Shown here in pieces: positions 39,637-48,596 of a stretch of DNA of 60,012 bases. The first letter of the stretch is position 1; every line of letters begins with the position of its first letter. This stretch comes from Actinomycetota bacterium (lineage in GTDB: Bacteria; Actinomycetota; Thermoleophilia; Solirubrobacterales; 70-9). Where the stretch lies: positions 1 to 60,012 of the forward strand of contig JAFDWF010000014.1 of assembly GCA_018268575.1 (NCBI GenBank). The letters run 5' to 3'. Made by a program: the position numbers and the translations under genes. Below the pieces are notes generated by a model. That model was not told where the DNA came from, made no database searches, and saw only the letters and a list, made by a program, of their open reading frames with translations.

Positions 39637-42600
39637 TCAGCTTGGCGCCCCGATCTCGGCGCCGCGCTCGGAGCGCAGGTGGCCGGTGGCCCCCTCGTCG
39701 ACCGTCATCGTCTCCGGGTCGATGACGACCCCGTACTCGGCCTCGGCGCGCTCGAGCGTGGTGAAGTCGTCGAGCACGTCGGAGAGCACCTGCTGGGGAT
39801 CGCGGCTGAACGGGTCGCCGTAGCCGCCTGAGCTCGGCACCCTGATCTCCATCACGTCGCCGGCCTTGATCCGTTTGCCCTCGAACTTGGCCGGCCAGCT
39901 CTCCTCGCCGGGGGTGCCCGGGTTCTTCGTCAGCGAGCCGAGCAGGCCCTCGCCGCCGCCGAAGACGCCCCAGGGGAGGTCGCCCTCGTGCCGCTCGCCC
40001 TCGGCGCTGACGATCGTGTCGGCGAGGAAGCGGTTGGTCCGGATGATCCCCAGGCCGCCGCGCTGCTTGCCCGGTGCACAGGGCTCGTCACGCAGTTCGT
40101 AGCGTTCGGTGCGCATCGGGAACCGCCACTCCAGCTCCTCGATCGGGGTGTTTCTGGTGTTGGCGATGAGGCAGTCGACCGAGTCGAGGCCGTCGCGCTT
40201 CGGCCGCCCCCCGTAGGAGCCCTCGTTGACCTCCAGGTACACCCAGTATTCGTCTTTGGACTGATCGAACCCGGCGTACCCGATGAACAGGGTGTGGGCT
40301 GAATTCCCCGCCGTCACCTGCTCCGGCATCACCGGCGCCATCGCCCGCAGCACCAGGTCGACCGCCCGCTGCACCTGACAGAAGCGGGCCACGCAGGAGC
40401 GCGGGAAGCGCGGGTTGAAGATCGACCCCTCGGGGGCGATCACCTTCACCGGCTTGAACATCCCCTCGGTCTGCGGGACGAACACCGGGTAGGTGTCCTC
40501 GTCGAGGAACAGCATCCGGGTGATGAACGAGAGCGCCGATTCGGTAGCCCCTTCGAGCGAGCAGTTGAAGGCGGTCATCACCTCGTCGCTGGAACCGGTC
40601 AGGTCGTAGGTGATTTCGTCACCCTCGACGATCACCTTCACCTGCACCGGTAGCTTGGTGCCGCGGTTCTGACCGTCGTCGTCGAGCCAGCCGACCTCGG
40701 TCTCGTACACACCGTCCGGGATCTTCGCGATCTCCTGGCGCAGCATCCGGTCGGAGTAGGAGATCCAGTGGTCGGCAGTCTTGAAGACCGGCTCGACCCC
40801 GTAGCGATCGACCAGCGCCTTGAACCGGCGGCCGGCCAAGCGGCAGGCGGCGATCATCGCCTCGATGTCGCCGCGGTTCTGCTTCGCCGTACGGGTGTTT
40901 TCGAGCATGTGGCGGAAGAGGTCCTCCTGCAGCACGCCACGGTCGAAGAGCTTCAGGTTGCGATAGATGTTCGCCTCGCTCCAGATGTCGTAGTGGTTCA
41001 TCGCCATCCCTGGCAGCGAGCCGCCGAGGTCGAGCAGGTGGGCCGAGGCACCGGCGAAGCCGATCAGCTCGCCGTCGTCGAACAGCGGCAGGACGATCGA
41101 GACGTCCGGCGAGTGTGTCGCCCCTTTGTAGGGATCGTTGTGGGCGATGATGTCGCCCTCGTTCAGCTCGTCGCCGATGTCGGCGACGATGTTCTTGACC
41201 ACCTTCGACATCGCCCCGACGAACATCGGGGTCGAGTCCGACTCGGCGATCACGTTGCCTTCGCGATCGAAGACCCCGGCGCCGAGGTCCTCCGACTCGC
41301 GGATGATCGAGGAGTAGGACATCCGGAAGAGCACGCCCGCCATTTCCTTGGCGATCGAGTCGAAGGCGCCGCCGACGACCCGCATCAGGATCGGGTCGGC
41401 CATCTCGGCGCCGGCCGTCTTCCCGCGGGTGCAGTCGACGATGATGTTGCCGACCTTGTCGATCTCCGCGACCAGGCCGGGCGGGATGATCGTGGTGCTG
41501 TCGTACTGCTCGATCACGGCCGGGCCCTCGATCTCGTCCCCGGCCAAGAGGCCCTCGCGCTCGTAGAACTTCGTCGCGAACGCCCGCGGGGTGCCGCCGT
41601 CGTCGAAGACGACCTCGCGCTCGACGGTCACCTCGGGGGCGGTGCCGTCGGTGCGCCGCTCCGCCTCGGGCCACTTCAGCTCCTCGATCCGACCGATGCC
41701 GACGACGCGGATGTTGACGATCTCCACCGGGGTATCGAAGCGATGCCCGTACTCGACCTCGTGGGCCGCGTGGAACGCCTCTTCGGCGCGCTCGCCCCAG
41801 GTGGCGTCGAGCGGCAGCGGCGGCACCTGGAAGCGGACCTCGTACCCCTGGCCGACGTAGCGACCGTCGGCCAGCAGCCGCAGCGCGCGGCGGTCCTCGG
41901 CGACGTTGTCGGCCTCGAGCTGGTCGAGCGCCTGCTGCGACAGCTCGCCGAAGCGCTCCGCGAGCCGCGCGGACTCGAACTCGTCGAGGGCATGGCGCTC
42001 GGTGGCGACGAACTCGTGCTGGATGTCGGTGGCGAGCAGGCCGTTGGCGGCGAGGATCCCCGGGTGCGGTGGGACCAGGACCCGCGGGATGTCCATCTCG
42101 GCGGCGATCTCGCAGGCGAACAGCGGCCCGGCGCCGCCCGCCGCGACCAGGGTCAGCTCACGCGGGTCGTACCCGCGGCGGACCGAGTTCAACTCGATCG
42201 CCTGGCTCATCCCGAAGCGCTGGACCTGCAGCGCCCCGAGGGCGGCCTCCAGCATCGACATCTCGAGCTTCTCGCCGAGCTCGCCGATCACCTCTTTGGC
42301 GCGGTCGGCGTCGACCTCCATCGTGCCGCCGAGGAGCCCGCGGTCGGGGCGGATGCGCCCCAGCGCGACCTGGGCGTCGGTCGAGGTCGGGTCGACGCCA
42401 CCGAGCCCGTAGCAGGCCGGCCCCGGGTCCGCCCCGGCCGACTGCGGCCCGACCCGGAAGACGCCGCCGTCGTCGACGTAGGCGATCGAGCCGCCGCCGG
42501 CGCCGATCGTGTCGATGTCGACCATCGGCACCATCGCCTGGTAGTCGCCGACCTTGGTGTCGAGGAGATGGCGCATCCGCAGCTCACCGTTCATCGCCAC

Positions 42601-43497
42601 GCCGATGTCGGCGGAGGTGCCGCCGATGTCGAGCGTCACCACGTTGTCGTAGCCGGAGGCCTTGGCGGCCCAGATGCCGCCGATCAGGCCGGCGACCGGG
42701 CCCGACATCAGCAGCGTCACCGGTCGCTCGGCGGCCCAGCCGGTCGGCGCCATGCCGCCGGAGGACTGCATCAGCTGCATCTCGCGGCGGAAGCCCGCCT
42801 CGGCGAGCGATTCCTCCAGGCGCCCGAGGTAGCGCGAGACCTTGGGCCCGATGTAGGCGTTCAGGCAGACGGTCGAGAAGCGCTCGAACTCGCGGTAGAG
42901 CGGCACCACCTCGTGCGACACGGACAGGTAGGCGTCGGGATGCTCCTCGGCGACGATGTCGCGGACCCGCTGCTCGTGCTCGGGGGCGAGGTAGGAGTGG
43001 AGGAGGCAGATCGCGATCGCGTCGACCCCGGCCTCCTTCAGCTCGCGGGCGCGCTCACGGACCTCGCGCTCGTTGAGCGGGACCAAGACCTCGCCGTCGG
43101 GGACGGCGACGCGCTCCTCGACCGTGAGCCGATGGCGGCGCTTGACCAGCGGCCGGCTCTGCCACGGCAGCTCCTGCTGGAGGGAGAAGTTGAGCGGCCG
43201 GCGATGGCGGGCGATGTGGATGATGTCGCGGAAGCCGCTGGTGGTGATCATCCCGGCCTCGGCCCCGGTGTGGGTCAGCGCGATGTTCGTGGCGACGGTG
43301 GTCCCGTGGAAGACGTGATCGATCTCGGCCAGGCTGGTGCCCGCCTTCTCGCAGATCCGCTCGATCCCGCCGACCACGGCGATCGACGGATCCTTGGGGG
43401 TCGAGCTCACCTTCTCGACCAGGATCGTCCCGTTCTCCTCGTCCACGTAGATCAGGTCCGTGAAGGTCCCGCCGACGTCAACACCAATGCGCTTCAT
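39637..43497 (-). CDS. Fused HyuA-HyuB hydantoinase/5-oxoprolinase, 1286 aa
   Basis: The N-terminal 700 residues are HyuA (MKRIGVDVGGTFTDL, HGTTVATN, MLDIGGTSAD-like TLDIGGTSADIG, GAGGGSIAYVD). The rest is HyuB (ADPILMRVVGGAFDSIAKEM, MSYSSIIRESEDLGAGVF, GDIIAHNDPYKGATHSPD, GGYGDPFSRDP). Both are normally separate in bacteria, but eukaryotic and some bacterial oxoprolinases are fused. Members hydrolyse hydantoins, N-methylhydantoin or 5-oxoproline using ATP. ATG 43497 has GGAGGAGA upstream. The operon continues with the OCD gene. The substrate is uncertain. Confidence 0.9.
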   Translation of the reverse strand: MKRIGVDVGGTFTDLIYVDEENGTILVEKVSSTPKDPSIAVVGGIERICEKAGTSLAEIDHVFHGTTVATNIALTHTGAEAGMITTSGFRDIIHIARHRRPLNFSLQQELPWQSRPLVKRRHRLTVEERVAVPDGEVLVPLNEREVRERARELKEAGVDAIAICLLHSYLAPEHEQRVRDIVAEEHPDAYLSVSHEVVPLYREFERFSTVCLNAYIGPKVSRYLGRLEESLAEAGFRREMQLMQSSGGMAPTGWAAERPVTLLMSGPVAGLIGGIWAAKASGYDNVVTLDIGGTSADIGVAMNGELRMRHLLDTKVGDYQAMVPMVDIDTIGAGGGSIAYVDDGGVFRVGPQSAGADPGPACYGLGGVDPTSTDAQVALGRIRPDRGLLGGTMEVDADRAKEVIGELGEKLEMSMLEAALGALQVQRFGMSQAIELNSVRRGYDPRELTLVAAGGAGPLFACEIAAEMDIPRVLVPPHPGILAANGLLATDIQHEFVATERHALDEFESARLAERFGELSQQALDQLEADNVAEDRRALRLLADGRYVGQGYEVRFQVPPLPLDATWGERAEEAFHAAHEVEYGHRFDTPVEIVNIRVVGIGRIEELKWPEAERRTDGTAPEVTVEREVVFDDGGTPRAFATKFYEREGLLAGDEIEGPAVIEQYDSTTIIPPGLVAEIDKVGNIIVDCTRGKTAGAEMADPILMRVVGGAFDSIAKEMAGVLFRMSYSSIIRESEDLGAGVFDREGNVIAESDSTPMFVGAMSKVVKNIVADIGDELNEGDIIAHNDPYKGATHSPDVSIVLPLFDDGELIGFAGASAHLLDLGGSLPGMAMNHYDIWSEANIYRNLKLFDRGVLQEDLFRHMLENTRTAKQNRGDIEAMIAACRLAGRRFKALVDRYGVEPVFKTADHWISYSDRMLRQEIAKIPDGVYETEVGWLDDDGQNRGTKLPVQVKVIVEGDEITYDLTGSSDEVMTAFNCSLEGATESALSFITRMLFLDEDTYPVFVPQTEGMFKPVKVIAPEGSIFNPRFPRSCVARFCQVQRAVDLVLRAMAPVMPEQVTAGNSAHTLFIGYAGFDQSKDEYWVYLEVNEGSYGGRPKRDGLDSVDCLIANTRNTPIEELEWRFPMRTERYELRDEPCAPGKQRGGLGIIRTNRFLADTIVSAEGERHEGDLPWGVFGGGEGLLGSLTKNPGTPGEESWPAKFEGKRIKAGDVMEIRVPSSGGYGDPFSRDPQQVLSDVLDDFTTLERAEAEYGVVIDPETMTVDEGATGHLRSERGAEIGAPS

Positions 43498-43662
43498 CTG
43501 TCTCTCCTCCGGTTTGCGGTAAGTCGGGTGGCACCGTGCGGAACCCGGCTGGGCGCTTCCGGAATCGATGGTCTCAGTCGAACGCCGAGCCAGCAATTGA
43601 AATCGTTAGTGGGTCGATAGCTCATACTGATGAGCCCTCGGACACCGCTCCGGCAGCCGCTT
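43498..43662. promoter_or_regulatory. Intergenic region before the hydantoinase operon
   Basis: The 165-bp space should carry the hydantoinase promoter and the urease-operon end. A small hairpin, GCTCAT-ACTG-ATGAGC (43620-43635), could be an operator or a weak terminator. No clear -35/-10 pair is seen. Confidence 0.35.
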
Positions 43663-45336
43663 TCAGGTGAGGAAGTAGGCACGGTTCAGGGGCAGCTCGG
43701 CGGCCGGTGGCAGGTCGACCGGCAGCTCGTCGACGAGCACGCGCTCGCCCTCGACGTCGACCCGGACCTTCGGCGTGGCGGCGTTGCGGACCATGTCGGC
43801 CTTGCCGATCGAGCGGCAGCCGTCGACCGTCGTCACCTCCCCCGGCCAGACCTCGCGAAGGCGCTCGCTGCCGATCGCGCTCGCGAAGATCGTCGACAGC
43901 CGCGCCGGCGCCGCGCCGAGGCCGCCGAACATCGGCCCGTAGACGCGCGGCTCGCCCAGCCGGGTCGAGGCGTCGCCGGAGCCCTGCGGGGCGAAGGCGG
44001 CGAAGCCGCGCTTGAGCACGAGCTGGGGCTTGGCGGCGAAGAATCCGGGGCGCCAGAGGACGATGTCGGCGAGCTTGCCGACCTCCAGCGACCCCACCGA
44101 TCCCGCGATCCCGTGCGCGATCGCGGGGTTGATCGTGAGCTTCGCCAGGTACCTGAGCACGCGGGCGTTGTCGGCGGGGGCGCCTTCCTCGCCCCGCGCC
44201 CGCTTCATCAGGTGCGCGAGCTGGAAGGTGCGGCGGGTCGTCTCCCCCACCCTCCCCATGCCCAGCGAGTCCGAGCTCATGATCGAGATCGCGCCGAGGT
44301 CGTGGAGGACCGACTCCGCCGCCATCGTCCAGCCGCGGACCCGGGCGCGGGCCGCGATCGCGTCGTTGGCGAAGGCCGGATGCAGGCGGTGGACCGTCCG
44401 GATCATCTCCTCGTGCTCGTGCTCGGCGGTCGCGCCGTAGGGGACCGTGGGGTTGGTCGAGGAGGGCAGCACGTTGGCGAGGCCGGTCACCTCGAGCAGA
44501 TCGGAAGGCCCGCCACCGCAGCCCTCGACGTGGTAGAGGTGGACCGGGCGCCCGTCGATCGCCGCGATCGACTCGGCGAGGGTCGCGACCTCCCCCAGCC
44601 CGTCGAGGTGCATCGCGACCTGGACCCCGGCGCGTTCGGCGACCGCGAGGGCGGCATCGATGATCGCCGGATGGGCACCGGTGTCCTCGTGCACCTTGAA
44701 CCCCCCGGCACCGGACGCCAGGGCCTCCTCCAGCCGCGCCTGGTCGGTGGTGCTCGCGCGCGCCAGCGGCAGCAGGTTGATCGGGATCGAGCGCCACGCG
44801 TCGAGCAGCCGGTCGAGGTGGGCGGCGGGCCCGATGCCGAGGTCCCAGGCGCCGCCGTAGCCCATCGCGACGAAGCTGGTCACCCCGCCCGCGAGCGCCG
44901 CCGGCGCCAGCTTCGGCGAGCTCAGGTGGATGTGGCTGTCGATCGCTCCCGGCGTCGCGATCAGGCCCTCGCCCGGGACGATCCCGGTGGACGGGCCGAT
45001 CGGCACCTCCACCCCGCTCATCGTCTCCGGGTTCCCGACCCGGCCGATCGAGTGGATGCGACCGTCCTTGATCCCGATCGCGGTCTTCCTCACGCCGAGC
45101 ACCGGGTCGATCACGACCACGCCGGTCACGACCAGGTCCGGCGCCGCCTCGGGCGCCAGGTGCTGGGCCATCAGCAGCTCGGCCCGGATCGTCTTGCCGA
45201 AGCCGATCAGCGGCTCGAGCCCCGGCGCCGCGTCGTCGGCTTCCACCTCGACCAGCAGATCGGTGTCGCCGAGGCGGATCCGGTCACCCGTGGTGGGCCC
45301 GTAAACCGAGGAGTAGGTGGCCCTATCTAGCTCCAT
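43663..45336 (-). CDS. ureC: Urease alpha-subunit-like amidohydrolase, 557 aa
   Basis: The nickel ligands are all present by position: H135 and H137 (DSHIHL), carboxylated Lys K214 and H216 (FKVHED), H243 (AMHLDG), H269 (LYHVEG) and D356 (MSSDSLGMGRVGE). The mobile-flap Cys of classic ureases (C-H-H, Cys319 of Klebsiella) is V315, while the catalytic His is H316. The His of GGGH is P277. It lies after UreA and UreB-like genes and ends an operon with a ribose-type importer. No UreD, E, F or G is in the window. Assignment is sure for the family, not for urea as substrate. Confidence 0.87.
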   Translation of the reverse strand: MELDRATYSSVYGPTTGDRIRLGDTDLLVEVEADDAAPGLEPLIGFGKTIRAELLMAQHLAPEAAPDLVVTGVVVIDPVLGVRKTAIGIKDGRIHSIGRVGNPETMSGVEVPIGPSTGIVPGEGLIATPGAIDSHIHLSSPKLAPAALAGGVTSFVAMGYGGAWDLGIGPAAHLDRLLDAWRSIPINLLPLARASTTDQARLEEALASGAGGFKVHEDTGAHPAIIDAALAVAERAGVQVAMHLDGLGEVATLAESIAAIDGRPVHLYHVEGCGGGPSDLLEVTGLANVLPSSTNPTVPYGATAEHEHEEMIRTVHRLHPAFANDAIAARARVRGWTMAAESVLHDLGAISIMSSDSLGMGRVGETTRRTFQLAHLMKRARGEEGAPADNARVLRYLAKLTINPAIAHGIAGSVGSLEVGKLADIVLWRPGFFAAKPQLVLKRGFAAFAPQGSGDASTRLGEPRVYGPMFGGLGAAPARLSTIFASAIGSERLREVWPGEVTTVDGCRSIGKADMVRNAATPKVRVDVEGERVLVDELPVDLPPAAELPLNRAYFLT

Positions 45337-45584
45337 ACCGCCTCGACCTCCACCGTCCGGCCGGGCTCGATCCGGACCGAGGTCCCGGCCGGGAGCAGCA
45401 GGCGGGCGCCGGGGCGCGGCTCGGGCCGACACTCCAATTCGGCGCTGAGGCGGTCGAACCTCATGTAGGCGCCGACCTGGGCCGGCAACCGACCCCGATT
45501 CGTGAGCTCGACCGTCGCCCGCTCGCCCCCTTCCAGGCGCGGCACCGGGCCGTCGGGGGCGGGGATGACCTCACCCGGGCGCAT
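45327..45584 (-). CDS. ureB: Urease beta-subunit-like protein, 85 aa
   Basis: The opening MRPGEVIPAPDGPVP and the pattern VELTNRGRLPAQVGAYMRF...LLLPAGTSVRIEPGRTVEVE match urease beta. The usual QVGSHYHFFEVN segment reads QVGAYMRFDRLS and the C-terminus is about 15-20 residues shorter than normal. The ATG shares one base with the UreA-like stop, and the gene overlaps UreC by 10 bases. It likely forms the same (alpha-beta-gamma) complex, though changed. Confidence 0.8.
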   Translation of the reverse strand: MRPGEVIPAPDGPVPRLEGGERATVELTNRGRLPAQVGAYMRFDRLSAELECRPEPRPGARLLLPAGTSVRIEPGRTVEVEAVWS

Positions 45585-45889
45585 CAGGCGACGAGCCGCT
45601 CGAGCGGGATGATCCGGGTGCCGTCGCCGAAGGTGACCTCGACCTCGTGCGGCTCGGCCACCAGCGCCTCGACGCCCTCGACCAGGGCATCGGCGTCGAC
45701 CAGCCCGTGCACCGACCGGCACACCTCCTCATAGCCGGCGCCGGCACGCGCCCGCTCGAGCGCCACGTCGCAGGCCAGGGCCACCAGGTCCGGATAGCTC
45801 AGCAATATCCCCTCCCGCAGCCGCCGGCGTGCCAGTTCGGCCGCGGTGAAGATCATCAGCCGCTCTTGCTCGCGCGCGGTCAGCAGCAT
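45584..45889 (-). CDS. ureA: Urease gamma-subunit-like protein, 101 aa
   Basis: LTAREQERLMIFTAAELARRRLREGILLSYPDLVALACDVALERARAG matches urease gamma ([30 protein letters not shown]). Length is normal. It begins 10 bases after the permease stop, so the three urease-like genes are co-transcribed with the importer from 49817. Confidence 0.85.
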   Translation of the reverse strand: MLLTAREQERLMIFTAAELARRRLREGILLSYPDLVALACDVALERARAGAGYEEVCRSVHGLVDADALVEGVEALVAEPHEVEVTFGDGTRIIPLERLVA

Positions 45890-45899
45890 CGTCGTCGAC

Positions 45900-46967
45900 C
45901 TACGTCCCGGCCGCCGCTTCCTCGCTCGCCCGCCGCCGGTTGAAGATCCGCGGCAGCGCCACGGCGATCACCAGGGCGGCGCCGTAGAAGAGGTTCTGGA
46001 CGAAGTTCTGCACGCCCAGCAGCTGCAGGCCGGTGATCCCGGTGACCAGGAAGTAGACGGCGACGAAGGTCCCCCAGGCGTTGAACCGCCCCGGCAGGAT
46101 CGTGGTCGCCCCCAGGTAGGTCGCGGCGAAGGCGGGGAGCAGGAAGCTCTGGCCGGCGGTCGGCTCGACCCCGCCCTGGGAGCCGACGTAGAGGATGCCG
46201 GCGATCGCCGCGATCACCGAGGAGCTGATCAGGGCGCCGATCCGAAGTCGATCGACGCGCAGGCCGGTCAGGCGCGAGACGTTGCGGTTGAAGCCGACGA
46301 AGAGGAAGCGGCGGCCGAGCGGCGTGTACTGGAAGAGGAACCAGAGGATGAAGCACAACAACAGTCCGTACCAGAACGACATCGAGATGCCGAGGATCCT
46401 GTTCGTCAACACCCATTCGACCAGGTGCGGGCTGACCCCGGAGATCGTCTGCGCGTTGCTGATCCATTCGGTGAATCCGAAGACCAAGGTGCCGACGCCG
46501 AGGGTGACGATGAACGAGTCGATTCCAAGACCCACTATCAGCAGCCCGTTGACCGTCCCGATCAGGAAGGCGGCGACCAGCGCCGCCAGCATTGCGACGA
46601 GGATCGGCCAGTGCTGGTCGACGTTGAGTTTGGCCACCATGATCGAGGAGAAGGCCATCACGAAGGCGACCGAGAGGTCGAAGTCCCCCGCCATCAAGGG
46701 CGCCACGAGGGCCAGCGCCAACACCAGCAGCACCGCCTGCGTGCCGAGGATGTTCTGCAGGTTCGCGGTGGTCGGAAAGGTGTCCGGCCGCAGGATCGAG
46801 AAGACCACGATGACGATCGCCCAGACGCCGATCAGGCCGTAGCGGCTGACCCCGGTGAGCAGGGCCTTCCGCACCGACTCACCGGCCGAGCCCGAACCGG
46901 CCCCGCGGGGATCGTACGGAGGTGGTGAGCCCTCGGGCAGCGTCGAGTTCACCGTGTCACTAGCCAT
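45900..46967 (-). CDS. Ribose-type ABC permease (BPD_transp_2), 355 aa
   Basis: About ten hydrophobic segments with the RbsC-type block MAGDFDLSVAFVMAFSSIM and FVGFNRNVSRLTGLRVDRLRIGA. A Gly/Pro-rich N-terminal tail precedes the first helix. It overlaps the ATPase gene by 8 bases. It moves the compound bound by the receptor at 48597-49817. Confidence 0.9.
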   Translation of the reverse strand: MASDTVNSTLPEGSPPPYDPRGAGSGSAGESVRKALLTGVSRYGLIGVWAIVIVVFSILRPDTFPTTANLQNILGTQAVLLVLALALVAPLMAGDFDLSVAFVMAFSSIMVAKLNVDQHWPILVAMLAALVAAFLIGTVNGLLIVGLGIDSFIVTLGVGTLVFGFTEWISNAQTISGVSPHLVEWVLTNRILGISMSFWYGLLLCFILWFLFQYTPLGRRFLFVGFNRNVSRLTGLRVDRLRIGALISSSVIAAIAGILYVGSQGGVEPTAGQSFLLPAFAATYLGATTILPGRFNAWGTFVAVYFLVTGITGLQLLGVQNFVQNLFYGAALVIAVALPRIFNRRRASEEAAAGT

Positions 46968-48588
46968 TTGGGTCCTCCGGTTGCTGGGGATTCAGAGACA
47001 TCGCGCCATAGACGCGTTCGGCGATGTTGTTTTTGGTCAGGTCCTCGCGGCGGAGCTCGGCCACGATCTTGCCGCTGCCGAACACGAGAACCCGATCGCA
47101 GATGCGTGCCAGCTGGTCGTAGTCGGAGCTGGCACAGAGGATCGCCAGGCCCTCGCGCGCGGCCCGGTCGAACATCGCAAAGATCTGCTGGCGGGCACCG
47201 ACGTCGACGCCCTGGGTCGGCTCGTGGACGAGGACGAGGGAGGGATCGGTCTGGAGCCACTTCGCCAGCAGCGCCTTCTGCTGGTTGCCACCGCTCAGGG
47301 AGTGGTAGATCGCTTCCGGGTTCGAGGGCCTGACGTCATATTCCGACAACAATCCCTTACTGACCTTGCGCAGCGCGCGCGGGTGCAGCACACCGACGCT
47401 CGCGTACTCCGACAACACCGGGAGCATCAGGTTTTCACCGACGGTGAGCTCGCCGACGCTGCCGAGCAGCTGACGGTCACCGGGGAGCAGGACCACCCCC
47501 CCTTCGAGCATCCGCCGCGGATCGAGCGATGACACCTCGAGCTCGTCGTCCCCGAGCGCGACCTTTCCCGCCTCGGCCTGCCGGGCTCCGTACAGCAGGT
47601 AAGGGATCACTTCGAATCCCGAGCCGATCAAGCCGGTGATCCCGAGTATCTCCCCGCGTTCGATCGAGAAGGTCAGGTCCTCGACGCCGCCGCCGCACAG
47701 CCCGCGCACGACGAGGGCCTGGCCGCGGTCGGACCCGCCGCGGGGCTCGGCCTCGAACTCCTCCAGATCCTTGCCGACGATCATCGCCACCAGCGCCTTG
47801 CCGCTGGTCTCGGCAGTCCTCACCGTCCCCTGCAGGCGGCCGTCGCGCAGCACCGTGACCCGGTCGGTGATCGCCTGCACCTCGTCGAGGTCGTGGGAGA
47901 CGAAGAGCACGCTGGCGTGGCGGGCGACGACGTCGCGGACCAGCGCGAAGAGCTGATCGATCCCCTCGCGCGGCAGGAACACGGTCGGCTCGTCGAGGAC
48001 GAGCAGGCCGCGGGCCTCGCCGTCTCCTTGCAAGTTCTCTTTGATCTCCTCGACCGCCCGGACGATCGCCAGGCGCGCCCGGTCGACCTGGGAGAGCTCG
48101 CCCACGGTCGCGCGTGGATCGAGGTGGAGCCCGAAGCTCTCCAGGATCCCCCTCACGCGCCGGGCTTCGGCCGACCAGGAGACCGGCCGGGTGGCGCGGC
48201 CTTGCGCCAGCTCGCCGACGATGAAGTTGTCGAGGACGTTCAGCTCCGGGACCAGGCCGAGGTGCTGGTGGACGAAGCTGATCCCCAGCCCCCGCGCCTG
48301 GCCCGGCGCCAGCGGCAGGCGGACCGGCCGACCGTTCACCTGCAGGGACGCCTGCTCCTCGGGCGCGTAGTAGCCGGCGAGGATCTTGATCAGGGTCGAC
48401 TTGCCGGAGCCGTTCTCCCCGAGCAGGCCGTGCACCTCGCCCTGCTCGATCGCGAAGCTGACATCGTCGAGCGCCAGGACCCCGCCGAACGCCCGTGACA
48501 GGTGCTCGATCGAAAGCACCGGGGCGGCGCCGCCCGACTCCACGGTGGGAGTGGGCGACGCCGCCTGGTCCTGTGGGGGAAGGCCCAT
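46960..48588 (-). CDS. Ribose-type ABC ATPase, two domains, 542 aa
   Basis: The first domain has Walker A GENGSGKST and the atypical signature GELSQVDRARLAIVRAV. The second has a degenerate Walker A (GLIGSGFEV) and signature LSGGNQQKALLAKWL, Walker B LVLVHEPTQGVD. This is the RbsA/MglA layout. It lies 8 bases after the receptor stop. With the permease it forms an importer upstream of urease-like genes. Confidence 0.92.
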   Translation of the reverse strand: MGLPPQDQAASPTPTVESGGAAPVLSIEHLSRAFGGVLALDDVSFAIEQGEVHGLLGENGSGKSTLIKILAGYYAPEEQASLQVNGRPVRLPLAPGQARGLGISFVHQHLGLVPELNVLDNFIVGELAQGRATRPVSWSAEARRVRGILESFGLHLDPRATVGELSQVDRARLAIVRAVEEIKENLQGDGEARGLLVLDEPTVFLPREGIDQLFALVRDVVARHASVLFVSHDLDEVQAITDRVTVLRDGRLQGTVRTAETSGKALVAMIVGKDLEEFEAEPRGGSDRGQALVVRGLCGGGVEDLTFSIERGEILGITGLIGSGFEVIPYLLYGARQAEAGKVALGDDELEVSSLDPRRMLEGGVVLLPGDRQLLGSVGELTVGENLMLPVLSEYASVGVLHPRALRKVSKGLLSEYDVRPSNPEAIYHSLSGGNQQKALLAKWLQTDPSLVLVHEPTQGVDVGARQQIFAMFDRAAREGLAILCASSDYDQLARICDRVLVFGSGKIVAELRREDLTKNNIAERVYGAMSLNPQQPEDPNG

Positions 48589-48596
48589 CTGATTCC

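Noticed and set aside
40768..43620. A 950-codon open frame on the plus strand
   Set aside because: It is antisense to the HyuAB gene, rich in Arg/Gly/Asp/His with no family pattern, a normal shadow in GC-rich DNA.
43620..43635. Operator for the hydantoinase gene
   Set aside because: The 6-bp arms around a 4-base loop are too short to separate from chance.
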